A DNA stretch of 64,000 nucleotides from Planctomycetota bacterium (GTDB lineage Bacteria > Planctomycetota > UBA1135 > GCA-002686595): NCBI GenBank assembly GCA_030746555.1, contig JASLMK010000128.1:1-64000 (forward strand), given 5' to 3'. Within the stretch, counting starts at the first letter, position 1. Every line of letters starts with the position of its first letter. The notes beneath the pieces were generated by a model, which was not told the origin of the DNA, made no database searches, and worked only from the letters and a program-made list of their open reading frames with translations. The position numbers were made by a program, and so were the translations under genes. This document shows positions 17,310 to 27,421 of the stretch, one piece after another.

Positions 17310-18989
17310 GTGAGGCGTGTCGTGGGGGTCGCCTCTGCGGGAGTCCTGGCGGCGGGGCTCCTGGCCCTCGCCTGGGCCCTGTACCCAGGCTCGCAAGAGG
17401 AGGGTGTCTCCCCACCCCCGCTGGACGGTGGACGAGGAACAGCGACCGACCACGCGGCACCTCCGCCGATCGGTCGCTCCCCCGCCGAGGCGCGGGGGTC
17501 AGCGCCGGGTGGATCGGATCCCGCCGGCCTGACCGTCGCGGTGAGATCGCCCGACGGCCGGCCGCTCGCGGGCGCGTTGGTCGCGGGGCTCTCCGGGGAG
17601 GCGTCGGTGATCTTGGGGACCACCGCCGAGAGCGGGTTGCTCGGCGTGGGACCGAGCGGGACCGCCTTCGACGCCGTCCTCGCCTCCGCTCGGGGCTTCG
17701 TGACCGGCGTAGCCCCCCTGGATGCGGCAGCAGACGAGGGGTGGATCGAGGTCCGCCTCGCGCCCGCGGAGGAAGTCCACGGCCGCGTGAGCCTGGAGGA
17801 CGGCTCCAGCGCGGGCGCGGGGATCGAGATCCTGGCCTGGCGGGAGGGCGAGTACCCGACGGCGCACCTGGCGCGACGGGCCCGTGCCGGAGACCTGCGC
17901 GCGATCACGGCCGTCACGGACGAGAACGGCTCCTTCGTCCTGGGGGGAGTCGATCCCGATCGACTCTACACCGCCGTGGCCGCGGGCAACGGCTTCGTGA
18001 GTCCCTCGCGGACGACCTGGGGGCGCTCTCCCTCCCGCGAGGTCTCCATCGTCGTCCACAGAGCCTACGCCGCCTGGATTCGCCTGCGGGAAGCTGGGGG
18101 CGGCGCCCTGCGCACGTCCCCGTCGCTGTACGGGCGCCGTTTCGGCGGGCCGCGCTCGGACGCCCCCGACATCGGTCGCCTCGGCGGGCTCGGTCCCCGA
18201 CCGCTCATGCTGCTCGGGTCGCTCCCCGTCGCGCCCTCGACCCTCGCCGACCGGTTCTACGTCTTCACCTCGCCCCGAGAGCTCACCGGTCTTGGTCCCT
18301 TCGAGCTCGCCCTCGACTACCCCGGCTACGAGAGAGTCGTCGCGCGCTTCGAGGTGCCTGCCCTGGAGGGGCGAGCACCCGCCGAGATACCCGTCGAGCT
18401 GGAGCCGAGCGCGAGCACCTGGGGCACCCTCGATGTCCGCTTCCTGTGGGCACTGAGCGGCCACGCCGTCGTGGACGAGGCCGAGCCCCTGGGCCTGTTG
18501 AGGCTCTTCGAGCCGGACGGCCGCCCCTGTGAGTTTGCCGTGCGAGAGGCCTTCCCCTCGGCGCTGGCCGTCGCGGGCCTGCCGACCGGGCCGTACGAGT
18601 GGGAATTCGAGATCCTCTCCGGCGCCGGCGGGGAACCCCTCACCCCCGACGAGACCGCGGCCGTCCTGCTCGGAGAAGAGGGTGCGGTGATCGAGATCGA
18701 TCTCTCGCACCTGGGTGCGATTGCCCTGCGCCTGCTCCACCTCGACGGGTCCGAGTACGAAGGAGCCGCCTGGATCCGCCTCGAGAGGGCCGGGGAACGC
18801 CCGCTCCCGGCCCGCATCCTTCGCACCCCCCCCTACGTCCTCAGCGGCGTGAGCCCGGGAACCTGGGAGGTGTGGGTCGATCAACCGCGGTTCCTCGATC
18901 GCTCCACGGCCGTCGCCCGTGATGCTCGCTCCACGGTGGTCGTCGAGCCCGGCGCGGTCTTCGAGGCGGACCTGTTCCTGGCCGAGTGA
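17310..18989 (+). CDS. Membrane-anchored protein with repeated carboxypeptidase-regulatory-like beta domains
   Basis: 559 residues from GTG 17310. A basic start (VRRVVG) and one hydrophobic segment (about 5-25, VASAGVLAAGLLALAWAL) suggest an anchor or uncleaved signal. A Pro/Gly-rich spacer leads to several beta-sandwich units with turns of the type VRSPDGRPLAGALV, VSLEDGSS, TDENGSFVLGGVDPD and LLHLDGSEYEGA, typical of carboxypeptidase-regulatory-like domains. These often mediate adhesion or protein binding outside the cell. No catalytic residues are seen. The upstream gaggag element is about 11 nt from the start. A longer version beginning at 17088 overlaps the Cys-rich gene out of frame and is not favoured. 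Confidence 0.65.
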   Translation: MRRVVGVASAGVLAAGLLALAWALYPGSQEEGVSPPPLDGGRGTATDHAAPPPIGRSPAEARGSAPGGSDPAGLTVAVRSPDGRPLAGALVAGLSGEASVILGTTAESGLLGVGPSGTAFDAVLASARGFVTGVAPLDAAADEGWIEVRLAPAEEVHGRVSLEDGSSAGAGIEILAWREGEYPTAHLARRARAGDLRAITAVTDENGSFVLGGVDPDRLYTAVAAGNGFVSPSRTTWGRSPSREVSIVVHRAYAAWIRLREAGGGALRTSPSLYGRRFGGPRSDAPDIGRLGGLGPRPLMLLGSLPVAPSTLADRFYVFTSPRELTGLGPFELALDYPGYERVVARFEVPALEGRAPAEIPVELEPSASTWGTLDVRFLWALSGHAVVDEAEPLGLLRLFEPDGRPCEFAVREAFPSALAVAGLPTGPYEWEFEILSGAGGEPLTPDETAAVLLGEEGAVIEIDLSHLGAIALRLLHLDGSEYEGAAWIRLERAGERPLPARILRTPPYVLSGVSPGTWEVWVDQPRFLDRSTAVARDARSTVVVEPGAVFEADLFLAE

Positions 18990-19161
18990 GTCGCCCGTTC
19001 GCGGGCGGCCCCCCTCCGGCGCCCGTCGTGCACTCATCGGCCATGCCGATCCCGGCGGTCGTGGTCGGAGGGCGGATCCGCGGAAAGGGAGGATCGATGG
19101 GGCGGGCCCGCCGCTACGCTCAGCGGCGCCGCCCGCCTCCCCGGCGCGCCACCGATTCCCC

Positions 19162-19932
19162 ATGATCACCTTCATCACCGGCGCCTCCAGCGGCATCGGG
19201 CGCGCCCTGGCCCTGCGCCTGGCCGCGGAAGGGGACGCCATGGCCCTCGCGGCCCGCAGGGCCGACCTGCTCGCGGACCTCGCCGAGACGATCACGGCCG
19301 AGGGAGGCCGGGCGCTGGCCCTGGCCTGCGACGTGACCGACCGCCGCAGCGTCGAGGCAGCGGTGGCTTCCTGCGAGGGCGAGCTCGGCCCCATCGACCG
19401 CCTGGTCGTGAACGCGGGGATCGGCTCGCCGAGCCCCGGGACCGACTTCGTCACGCGACACGTCGAGAAGACCCTGGAGGTGAACCTCCTCGGAGCCGTC
19501 AACACGATCGGCGCCGTGCTGCCCGCCATGGTCGAGCGCGACCTCGGCCACGTGATCGGGATCTCCAGCCTGGCCGGCTACCGAGGCCTGCCCGGGGCCG
19601 CCGCCTACTGCGCGTCGAAGGCCGCGCTCAGCACGCTCCTGGAGAGCCTGCGCATGGACCTGCGCCGCACCGGCGTCGCCGTCACGACGGTCTGCCCGGG
19701 ATTCGTGCGCACGCCGATGACCGACCGCAACCGCTTCCCGATGCCCTTCATGGTCGAGGTGGACGACGCGGCGCGCACCATCGCCCGTGCGATCGCCTCG
19801 CGCCGGGCATTCTGCGCCTTCCCCCGGTCGATGGCCCTGGCCATGGCGGCGATGCGCCTCGTGCCGCGGCCGCTGTACGAGTGGGTCGCCGCCCGGCCTT
19901 CGTCACCACGGATGTCCGACACCTCGGGCTGA
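19162..19932 (+). CDS. Short-chain dehydrogenase/reductase
   Basis: 256 residues, a typical classical SDR length. The cofactor loop TGASSGIG lies near residue 5, followed by ACDVTD, NAG near 85, the active Ser in ISSLAG, and YCASK with catalytic Tyr and Lys near 154-158. PGFVRTPM is the usual substrate-loop region. It would reduce or oxidise a carbonyl/alcohol with NAD(P)(H); the ARRAD sequence after the second strand suggests NADP. The substrate cannot be told. ATG 19162 is chosen because the fold begins immediately with MITFITGA. It converges with guaA. Confidence 0.85.
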   Translation: MITFITGASSGIGRALALRLAAEGDAMALAARRADLLADLAETITAEGGRALALACDVTDRRSVEAAVASCEGELGPIDRLVVNAGIGSPSPGTDFVTRHVEKTLEVNLLGAVNTIGAVLPAMVERDLGHVIGISSLAGYRGLPGAAAYCASKAALSTLLESLRMDLRRTGVAVTTVCPGFVRTPMTDRNRFPMPFMVEVDDAARTIARAIASRRAFCAFPRSMALAMAAMRLVPRPLYEWVAARPSSPRMSDTSG

Positions 19933-20048
19933 CCGGCGCCGCGCGCAGCGCTTCGCTCGACCCGCCCAAGTCGCGCACCGCTCCAGGAGTGACGCAGGTC
20001 CGCCGGAAGATCGGGATCGGACGTCCGCGACCTACCGCCGCCCGCCCC

Positions 20049-21611
<1,563 letters not shown>

Positions 21612-21648
21612 GCGGGGAACCCGCGAACCCGGTCGCGGCGGTGCGGGC

Positions 21649-23097
21649 TCAGTCGGAGTGGAAGTAGTTCGGGGATTCCTTGGTGATCGTCACGTCGTGG
21701 GGGTGCCCCTCGCGCGTCCCCGCCGGGGTGATGCGGATGAAGCGGGCCCGCTCCCACAGCTCCGTCAGGGTCGCGGCGCCGCAGTAGCCCATGCCGGCGC
21801 GCACGCCGCCGGCGAGCTGGTGCACGAAGGTCGACAGGCACCCGCGGTAGGGAACCATGCCCTCGATGCCCTCGGGCACGAGCTTGTCCGCCTCCTCCAC
21901 ATGTCCCTGGCGGTAGCGCTCCTTGGATCCCTCCTGCATGGCGCCGATCGAGCCCATGCCGCGCACGCCCTTGAAGGAGCGGCCCTTGTAGAGGAACGTC
22001 TCGCCAGGGCTCTCCTCCAGCCCCGCGAAGAGGCTGCCGGCCATGATCGAGGAGGCGCCGGCCGCCAGGGCCTTGACGATGTCGCCCGAGAAGCGGATGC
22101 CGCCGTCGGCGATGACCGGGATGTCGGTCCCCTCCAGTGCGCCGGCGACGTCGGTCACCGCCGTCAACTGAGGCACGCCGACCCCGGCCACGATGCGCGT
22201 GGTGCAGATCGAGCCCGGGCCGATGCCGACCTTCACGCCGTCGACGCCCGCCTCCGCGAGGGCCTTGGCCGCACCGGCGGTGGCGACGTTGCCCGCGACG
22301 ACGTCGACGTCGGTGCGCTGCTTGAGCTCGCGGACGGTCTCCATCACGTTCTCGGAGTGGCCGTGGGCCGTGTCGATCACCAAGACGTCTACGCCCGCTT
22401 CCAAGAGGCCCTCGGCGCGCTCGAGGTCGCGCACGCCGATCGCCGCCCCCACGCGCAGACGGCCGCGCTCGTCCTTGGCGGCGAGGGGGAACTCGTCGAG
22501 CATCTTGAGGTCCTTCATCGTGATCAACCCCTGCAGGCGGTTGGCCCCGTCGATGATCACGAGCTTCTCGACCTTGTGCTGGAACAGTAGGTCGCGCGCC
22601 TCCTCCAGGGAGGTTCCCGGCGGCGCGCTGACGAGGTGGTCGCGGGTCATGCGCTCGGCGACGGGCGTGTCGTCCCCGGACTCGAAGCGGCAGTCGCGCC
22701 GTGTGAGGATGCCGACAACGCGCTCGCCGTCGACGATCGGCAAGCCCGAGATGTTCTGGGAGGCCATGATGCGCCGCGCCTGGCCCACGGTCGCGTCCGG
22801 CGGCAGGGTGACCGGATCGCGGATCACGCCGTTGGCGGAGCGCTTGGCCTTGTCGACCTCCCCGATCTGGTCCTCGATCGAGAGGTTGCGGTGGACGATG
22901 CCGATCCCGCCCTCGCGCGCCAGGGCGACGGCCAGCTCCCACTCGGTGACCGTGTCCATGGCCGCCGAGCACAAGGGGAGCGACAGGGGGACGTTGCGCG
23001 AGAAACGCGTGGCCAGGTCGGCCTCGCGTGGGAGGACGTCGGACTGCTGTGGGATCAGCAGGACATCGTCGAAAGTGAGCCCCTCGGAGAGTTCCAT
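21649..23097 (-). CDS. guaB: Inosine-5'-monophosphate dehydrogenase
   Basis: 482 residues from ATG 23097. The enzyme oxidises IMP to XMP with NAD, the branch step to GMP. The barrel begins [17 protein letters not shown], is interrupted by a pair of CBS domains (about 95-205), and carries the catalytic Cys in GPGSICTTR, the phosphate loop GGIRFSGD, and the flap around RGMGSIGAM. The start is favoured because [11 protein letters not shown] is the family N-terminus and because a complete promoter ends 5 nt before it, implying a leaderless message. First gene of the guaB-guaA pair. Confidence 0.97.
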   Translation of the reverse strand: MELSEGLTFDDVLLIPQQSDVLPREADLATRFSRNVPLSLPLCSAAMDTVTEWELAVALAREGGIGIVHRNLSIEDQIGEVDKAKRSANGVIRDPVTLPPDATVGQARRIMASQNISGLPIVDGERVVGILTRRDCRFESGDDTPVAERMTRDHLVSAPPGTSLEEARDLLFQHKVEKLVIIDGANRLQGLITMKDLKMLDEFPLAAKDERGRLRVGAAIGVRDLERAEGLLEAGVDVLVIDTAHGHSENVMETVRELKQRTDVDVVAGNVATAGAAKALAEAGVDGVKVGIGPGSICTTRIVAGVGVPQLTAVTDVAGALEGTDIPVIADGGIRFSGDIVKALAAGASSIMAGSLFAGLEESPGETFLYKGRSFKGVRGMGSIGAMQEGSKERYRQGHVEEADKLVPEGIEGMVPYRGCLSTFVHQLAGGVRAGMGYCGAATLTELWERARFIRITPAGTREGHPHDVTITKESPNYFHSD

Positions 23098-23102
23098 GCC
23101 CC

Positions 23103-23131
23103 AGGATAGCGTCCCCGGCGGCGGGGTCCAA
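23103..23131 (-). promoter_or_regulatory. guaB promoter (TTGGAC-17-TATCCT)
   Basis: On the minus strand, TTGGAC and TATCCT are separated by exactly 17 nt, and TATCCT ends 5 nt before the guaB ATG. Transcription should begin at or inside the start codon, giving a leaderless mRNA. Confidence 0.6.
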
Positions 23132-23158
23132 GGTCCGCGCCCAGGGCGGCTGGGGGAC

Positions 23159-23179
23159 AAAGAAAAAGGGGCCAACCCC
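23159..23179 (-). terminator. Small hairpin with T-rich tail, minus strand
   Basis: Read on the minus strand, GGGG-TTGG-CCCC is followed by TTTTTCTTT. The stem is only 4 bp. It could stop a short minus-strand transcript from the lower-GC patch upstream, insulating guaB, or it may be a relic of a repetitive element. Confidence 0.3.
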
Positions 23180-23441
23180 GCCGGCGAACCGACGAAGCGG
23201 ACCCCAAGAAGGAGGAGATGCTCATAGTCTCGCCCGGAAATGCGATCTGGTTGAGATCAAAATGGGTTTTCCTTGTTCACCGAGATCGAATTCAAGGCCC
23301 CGGAATGCGTCCGAGATGTAAAACGACCTGTGCCTCTCCAATTGATTCGGCGCCGAATCGCCCCTGGAGCCATCAGGAACCTTGATTCCGCCCGGGCGGG
23401 GGGCTTCCCTAGCACTCTGCCGAACAAGCCCCCCGGCCCTC
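23180..23441. other. Lower-GC intergenic patch
   Basis: Bases 23220-23385 are clearly less GC-rich than the flanks. A minus-strand ORF of 77 codons (23455-23222) and a plus-strand ORF of 55 codons (23218-23385) exist, but neither has a convincing start context or codon use. The patch might be the remains of a mobile or repeat element, or a divergent regulatory region for guaB and the oxidoreductase gene. Confidence 0.35.
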
Positions 23442-25631
23442 ATGACGCCCCCCACAGAAAGCTCCGCGCCTCAGGACACGACACCGCCGGCCGCCCCCGA
23501 CCGCACCACGAGGGTGGCGCTGGTGGGCGCCGGGTTCATCGCCGACGACCACCGCGAGATCCTCGCCGGCCTCGAGGAGGCGCGCCTGGTGGCGGTCTGC
23601 GATCCCGACCTGGGGCGGGCACGACGCCTGGCCGAGAGCGCCGGCGGCTGCGCCGCCGTGGCCGACGTCGCCGAGCTGGCCGACATCGGGGTGGACGTCG
23701 CCCACGTGCTCGTCCCGCCCGACCTGCACGTCCCCGTGGCGCGGCGCCTGCTCGAGGCGGGGATCGGCGTCTTCCTGGAGAAGCCCGCGGCGCCACAGGC
23801 TGCGTCGGTGCGGGAGCTGGGGGAGCTCGCGGCGGCCCGCGACCTACCGTTGGGCGTGAACCACAACCACGCCTTCCATCCCGCGTTCGCGCGCCTGGCC
23901 GCCCGCCTCCGCTCGGGCGAGATCGGGCGCGTGGAGCACGTGCGCGTCACCTGGAGCGTGCCCCTCATGCAGCTCGACGCCGAGCAGTACGCCCACTGGA
24001 TGTTCCGAGCGCCGCGGAACATCCTCTTCGAGCAGGCGGTCCACCCCCTGAGCCAGGTGCACGCCCTGTTGGGTCGCGTCGAACACTGCCAGGCCACCGT
24101 CCTGGGAAGGCGTGAGTTGCTCCCCGGCGAGGTGTTCTGCGATCGGTGGCTGGTCGCGGCACGCGCCGAGCGCGGCACGGCCGAGGTGCATCTGGCCTTC
24201 GGCCAGGGCTTCACGCGCAGCTCCCTGGAGGTGATCGGCACCGACGGCTGCCTGGAGGCGGACTTCACCCACGACGCGGTCGTCGGAGAGAGGGCGACGC
24301 CCTGGCTGGACTTCTACGACGCCTACGTGGCCTCGGGCGGACGAGGGCGCGAGCTCCGACGCGACGCTCGCCGCGGACTCGTCGGCTACCTGGCCGCCAC
24401 CCTGGGCCTGCGCCCGCGGGCCGACGCCTTCTTCGTCGGCATGCGCGATTCCATCACCGCCTTCCACCGCGCCCTGCAGGCCGGCGAGCCCGCGCCGGTG
24501 GATGCAGCGAGCGCCGCCGAGGTCCTCGACTGGTGCGAGGCCGTCGCCGCCGGCGCCCCGACGCCCCCCAACCCCGAGGCCGCGCCCCTCGCCTCCACGC
24601 CCCCGCGCCCCGGCGAGGTCGTGGTCCTGGGCGGGACCGGGTTCATCGGAAAGCGCGTGGTGGCGCGCCTGTTGGACGCCGGCAGGCCGGTGACCTGCCT
24701 CGTGCGGCGCACCCACTCCCTGCCCGAGACCATCGCCGAGGCCGCCCGCGACGGTCGCCTGCGTCTGGTGCGCGGGAGCCTCGAGGACTCCGAGGGGCTG
24801 GCGGACGAGCTCACCGGCGCCGCGGCCGTCGTGCACCTGGCCACCGGAGGCGGCGAGACCTGGGAGGAGGTCAGCCGCTCGATGGTCGAGGGCACGCGCC
24901 GGGTGGGCGAGGCCTGCGCGGCGGCGGGCGTGGGACGCCTGCTGTACGTCTCCTCGATCGCCTCCCTCTACACGGGCCTCGACCTCACCGGCGAGCTGGA
25001 CGACTCGACCGCCACCGACCCGCGGCCCGACGGGCGCTCGCTCTACTCGCGGGGCAAGATCGCCGCCGAAGAGGCCGTCTTGGACCTCTCACGCGAGCAC
25101 GACCTGTCGGTCTGCATCCTGCGCCCCGGAGTCGTCGTCGGAGCCGGCACGCCTCTGCAGCACTCCGGCCTGGGCCTATGGGTGCGGGACAGCCACTGCA
25201 TCGGCTGGGGCCGGGGCGACCATCCCCTCCCGCTGGTGTGGGTCGAGGACACCGCCGAGGCCATCACGCGCGCCGCCCTCCATGAGGGAACCGAGCTCGA
25301 CGGACGGGCCCTGAACCTGTGCGCCAAGGTCCCCCTCACCGCTGCCGAAGTGGTCGAGGAGCTGGCGCGTTCCAGCGGTCGGGCCCTCGTGTTCCACCCG
25401 CGCTCCCTGGCCCTCTCCCAGGTGATGGAGGTCGGCAAGTGGCTGGTCAAGATCGCCGGAGGCCGGCGCGGCATCCCCTTTCCGTCATGGCGTGACCTCT
25501 CCTCCCGCTCTCTGAGGCCCGAGTTCTCCTGCACGACCGCCCGGCGAGTCCTCGGCTGGGAGCCGGTCGAGGAGCGCGAGGCGTTCCTGGACGCTGCGGT
25601 GCGCATCCACGGTCGCGGCGGCGACGCCTGA
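23442..25631 (+). CDS. Fusion: Gfo/Idh/MocA oxidoreductase + NAD-dependent epimerase/dehydratase
   Basis: 729 residues from ATG 23442. Residues about 20-370 are a Gfo/Idh/MocA oxidoreductase, with the Rossmann motif VALVGAGFIADDH, the conserved EKP (FLEKPAA) and a C-terminal beta-sheet domain. After a Pro/Ala linker, residues about 390-725 are an extended SDR of the sugar-epimerase type, with VVVLGGTGFIGKRVV, the Ser of YVSSIAS, and the YxxxK motif in LYSRGKI. The first half would oxidise or reduce a sugar ring position; the second would epimerise, dehydrate or reduce a nucleotide sugar. Having both in one chain suggests consecutive steps on one sugar. The GT4 gene starts 3 nt after the stop, supporting a glycan or glycolipid role. 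Confidence 0.85.
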   Translation: MTPPTESSAPQDTTPPAAPDRTTRVALVGAGFIADDHREILAGLEEARLVAVCDPDLGRARRLAESAGGCAAVADVAELADIGVDVAHVLVPPDLHVPVARRLLEAGIGVFLEKPAAPQAASVRELGELAAARDLPLGVNHNHAFHPAFARLAARLRSGEIGRVEHVRVTWSVPLMQLDAEQYAHWMFRAPRNILFEQAVHPLSQVHALLGRVEHCQATVLGRRELLPGEVFCDRWLVAARAERGTAEVHLAFGQGFTRSSLEVIGTDGCLEADFTHDAVVGERATPWLDFYDAYVASGGRGRELRRDARRGLVGYLAATLGLRPRADAFFVGMRDSITAFHRALQAGEPAPVDAASAAEVLDWCEAVAAGAPTPPNPEAAPLASTPPRPGEVVVLGGTGFIGKRVVARLLDAGRPVTCLVRRTHSLPETIAEAARDGRLRLVRGSLEDSEGLADELTGAAAVVHLATGGGETWEEVSRSMVEGTRRVGEACAAAGVGRLLYVSSIASLYTGLDLTGELDDSTATDPRPDGRSLYSRGKIAAEEAVLDLSREHDLSVCILRPGVVVGAGTPLQHSGLGLWVRDSHCIGWGRGDHPLPLVWVEDTAEAITRAALHEGTELDGRALNLCAKVPLTAAEVVEELARSSGRALVFHPRSLALSQVMEVGKWLVKIAGGRRGIPFPSWRDLSSRSLRPEFSCTTARRVLGWEPVEEREAFLDAAVRIHGRGGDA

Positions 25632-25634
25632 GCC

Positions 25635-26768
25635 ATGTCGACCGCGCGGAACGCGCCCCACCTGCTGCACGTCTTCTCCACCTTCGTCCCCGCGGGCCCG
25701 GAGCTGCGCACCGTGGCCTTGATCGAGGGGCTAGGAGACGAGTTCCGCCACTCGATCCTGGCGGTAGACGCTCGCACGACCGCCGCCGAGCGCCTGTCGG
25801 CCGACGCGCCCGCGCGGGTGCTCGAGAGCCTGCCGCGGGCCGGCACGCCCAAGACCGTGCGGGCCATGCGGCGTCTGTTCGACGACGTCGCTCCCGACGC
25901 CGTGCTGACCTACAACTGGGGCGCATTCGACGCGGTGCTGGCGGCGCGCAGCCAGGGCCGGCCCGTGCTGCACCACGAGGACGGCTTCGGCCCCGACGAG
26001 GCGCGCTCGTTCAAGCGGCGGCGCGAGCTGGCGCGGCGCTGGGTCCTGCCCGGGACGCGCGGCGTCGTCGTCCCCTCGCGCGTGCTGCGGCGCATCGCCC
26101 TGGAGCGCTGGGGGCTGAGCCCCGAGCGCGTGGTCTGTGTCCCCAACGGGGTGCGCGTGGAGGCGTTCGACCGCCGCGGAGAGGGCGCGCGGCTGCGCGC
26201 GGAGCTCTCGATCCCGCCCGCCGCCCCGGTCGCCGGCCTGGTCGGCCACCTGCGGCCCGAGAAGAGCCCCGCGCGCTTCCTCGAGGCCTGCGCGCGCGTC
26301 GATGGCGACCTCGGCCTGGTCGCCGTGGTCGTCGGCGACGGCCCCGAGCGCGGGCGCCTGGAGGAGCTGGCCCGCACCCCCGCCCTCGCCGGGCGCGTGC
26401 ACCTGGTCGGACATCGTGACGACCTGCCGCGCTGGTACGACCTGATGGACCTGTTCTGCCTGTCGTCGGACACCGAGCAGCTGCCGGTCACCCTGTTGGA
26501 GGCGATGGCCTCGCGCCTGCCGGCGGTCTCGACCGACGTGGGCGACGTCGGCGCGGTGCTCGGCGAGGAGCAGGCGCGCTGGGTCGTCCCCCTCGCCGGC
26601 GCCGACACCGCCTCCGCGCTCGCCCGCGCCCTGGAGGAGCTGGCCGCCGACTCGCCCCTGCGCGAGCGCCTGGGCGCGGCGAACCGCTCCCGGGTCGAGC
26701 GCGAGCACGACTTCTCCGTGATGCTGGACGCCTATCGCTCCCTGTACCTCGCAGCGGTGCGCGCCTGA
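25635..26768 (+). CDS. GT4-family glycosyltransferase
   Basis: 377 residues with the two-Rossmann GT-B layout of family GT4: N-terminal HLLHVFSTFVPAGPELR, a middle VVCVPNGVRVEAF, then VAGLVGHLRPEK, and the nucleotide-sugar-binding EQLPVTLLEAMA containing the E-x7-E arrangement. It would transfer a sugar from a nucleotide donor, probably with retention of configuration, on the cytoplasmic side of the membrane. Acceptor and donor are unknown. It lies 3 nt after the sugar-modifying fusion and overlaps the Nudix gene by one base (TGATG), so the three genes are probably one operon. Confidence 0.85.
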   Translation: MSTARNAPHLLHVFSTFVPAGPELRTVALIEGLGDEFRHSILAVDARTTAAERLSADAPARVLESLPRAGTPKTVRAMRRLFDDVAPDAVLTYNWGAFDAVLAARSQGRPVLHHEDGFGPDEARSFKRRRELARRWVLPGTRGVVVPSRVLRRIALERWGLSPERVVCVPNGVRVEAFDRRGEGARLRAELSIPPAAPVAGLVGHLRPEKSPARFLEACARVDGDLGLVAVVVGDGPERGRLEELARTPALAGRVHLVGHRDDLPRWYDLMDLFCLSSDTEQLPVTLLEAMASRLPAVSTDVGDVGAVLGEEQARWVVPLAGADTASALARALEELAADSPLRERLGAANRSRVEREHDFSVMLDAYRSLYLAAVRA

Positions 26769-27421
26769 TGCGGCCCGACCGGCTCCCGCCATCCGCCAAC
26801 CCGCCGACCATGACCGACCCCAGCGACGACGCCCCCCCCAACCCGCCGCCCTTCCCGCCCTTCGGTGTGCTGGCGAGCGAGCGCATCTACGACTCGCCCT
26901 GGTGCGGCCTGCGGCGCGACGTCGTGCGCCTGCCGGACGGTTCCGACGGCGAGCACCACGTGTTCGAGATCTCCGACGCGGTGGTCGTCGTTCCCCTGCT
27001 CCCCGGCGGCGAGTTCGTCCTGATCGGCCAGTACCGCTACCCCCACGGCAAGACCCACTGGGAGCTGCCCGCCGGGCGCATGGACGCCGAGGAGACGCCG
27101 CTGGCCGCGGCCGAGCGCGAGCTCCTCGAGGAGACCGGCCACCGTGCCGGGCGCTGGGTCGCCCTGCCCGGCTTCTACCCGACCAACGGCATCAGCCCCC
27201 ACTACGCCCACGCCTGGGTGGCCCTGGACTGCGAGCGCGTGGCCGAGGCCAGCCCCGAGGCCTCCGAGCAGATCCTCGTCGCGACCTTCGCGCGCCGCGA
27301 GGTCGAGGCCCTGCTCGACGCGGGGATGCTCGCCGACGGGTTCACCGCCATCGCCCTGATGTACGCCCTGCGCTGGAACGACACCGGGCGCCTGGAGGTC
27401 GAGGCTCAGCGCAGGTCGTAG
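26768..27421 (+). CDS. Nudix hydrolase (ADP-ribose pyrophosphatase-like)
   Basis: 217 residues from ATG 26768 (MTDPS at 26810 is a possible later start). The Nudix box is complete: GRMDAEETPLAAAERELLEETGH, in GX5EX7REUXEEXGU form, near residues 100-122. Preceding strands (FEISDAVVVVPLL, VLIGQYRYP) and the following GFYPTNG resemble ADP-sugar pyrophosphatases. It likely cleaves a nucleoside diphosphate linked to a small moiety, which in this operon might be a nucleotide sugar. It overlaps the convergent membrane glycosyltransferase by 16 bp at its 3' end. Confidence 0.85.
   Translation: MRPDRLPPSANPPTMTDPSDDAPPNPPPFPPFGVLASERIYDSPWCGLRRDVVRLPDGSDGEHHVFEISDAVVVVPLLPGGEFVLIGQYRYPHGKTHWELPAGRMDAEETPLAAAERELLEETGHRAGRWVALPGFYPTNGISPHYAHAWVALDCERVAEASPEASEQILVATFARREVEALLDAGMLADGFTAIALMYALRWNDTGRLEVEAQRRS

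Noticed and set aside
23218-23385. 55-codon plus-strand ORF preceded by aaggaggag
   Set aside because: The Shine-Dalgarno match lies only about 2 nt from the ATG, and codon use does not resemble that of the genome.
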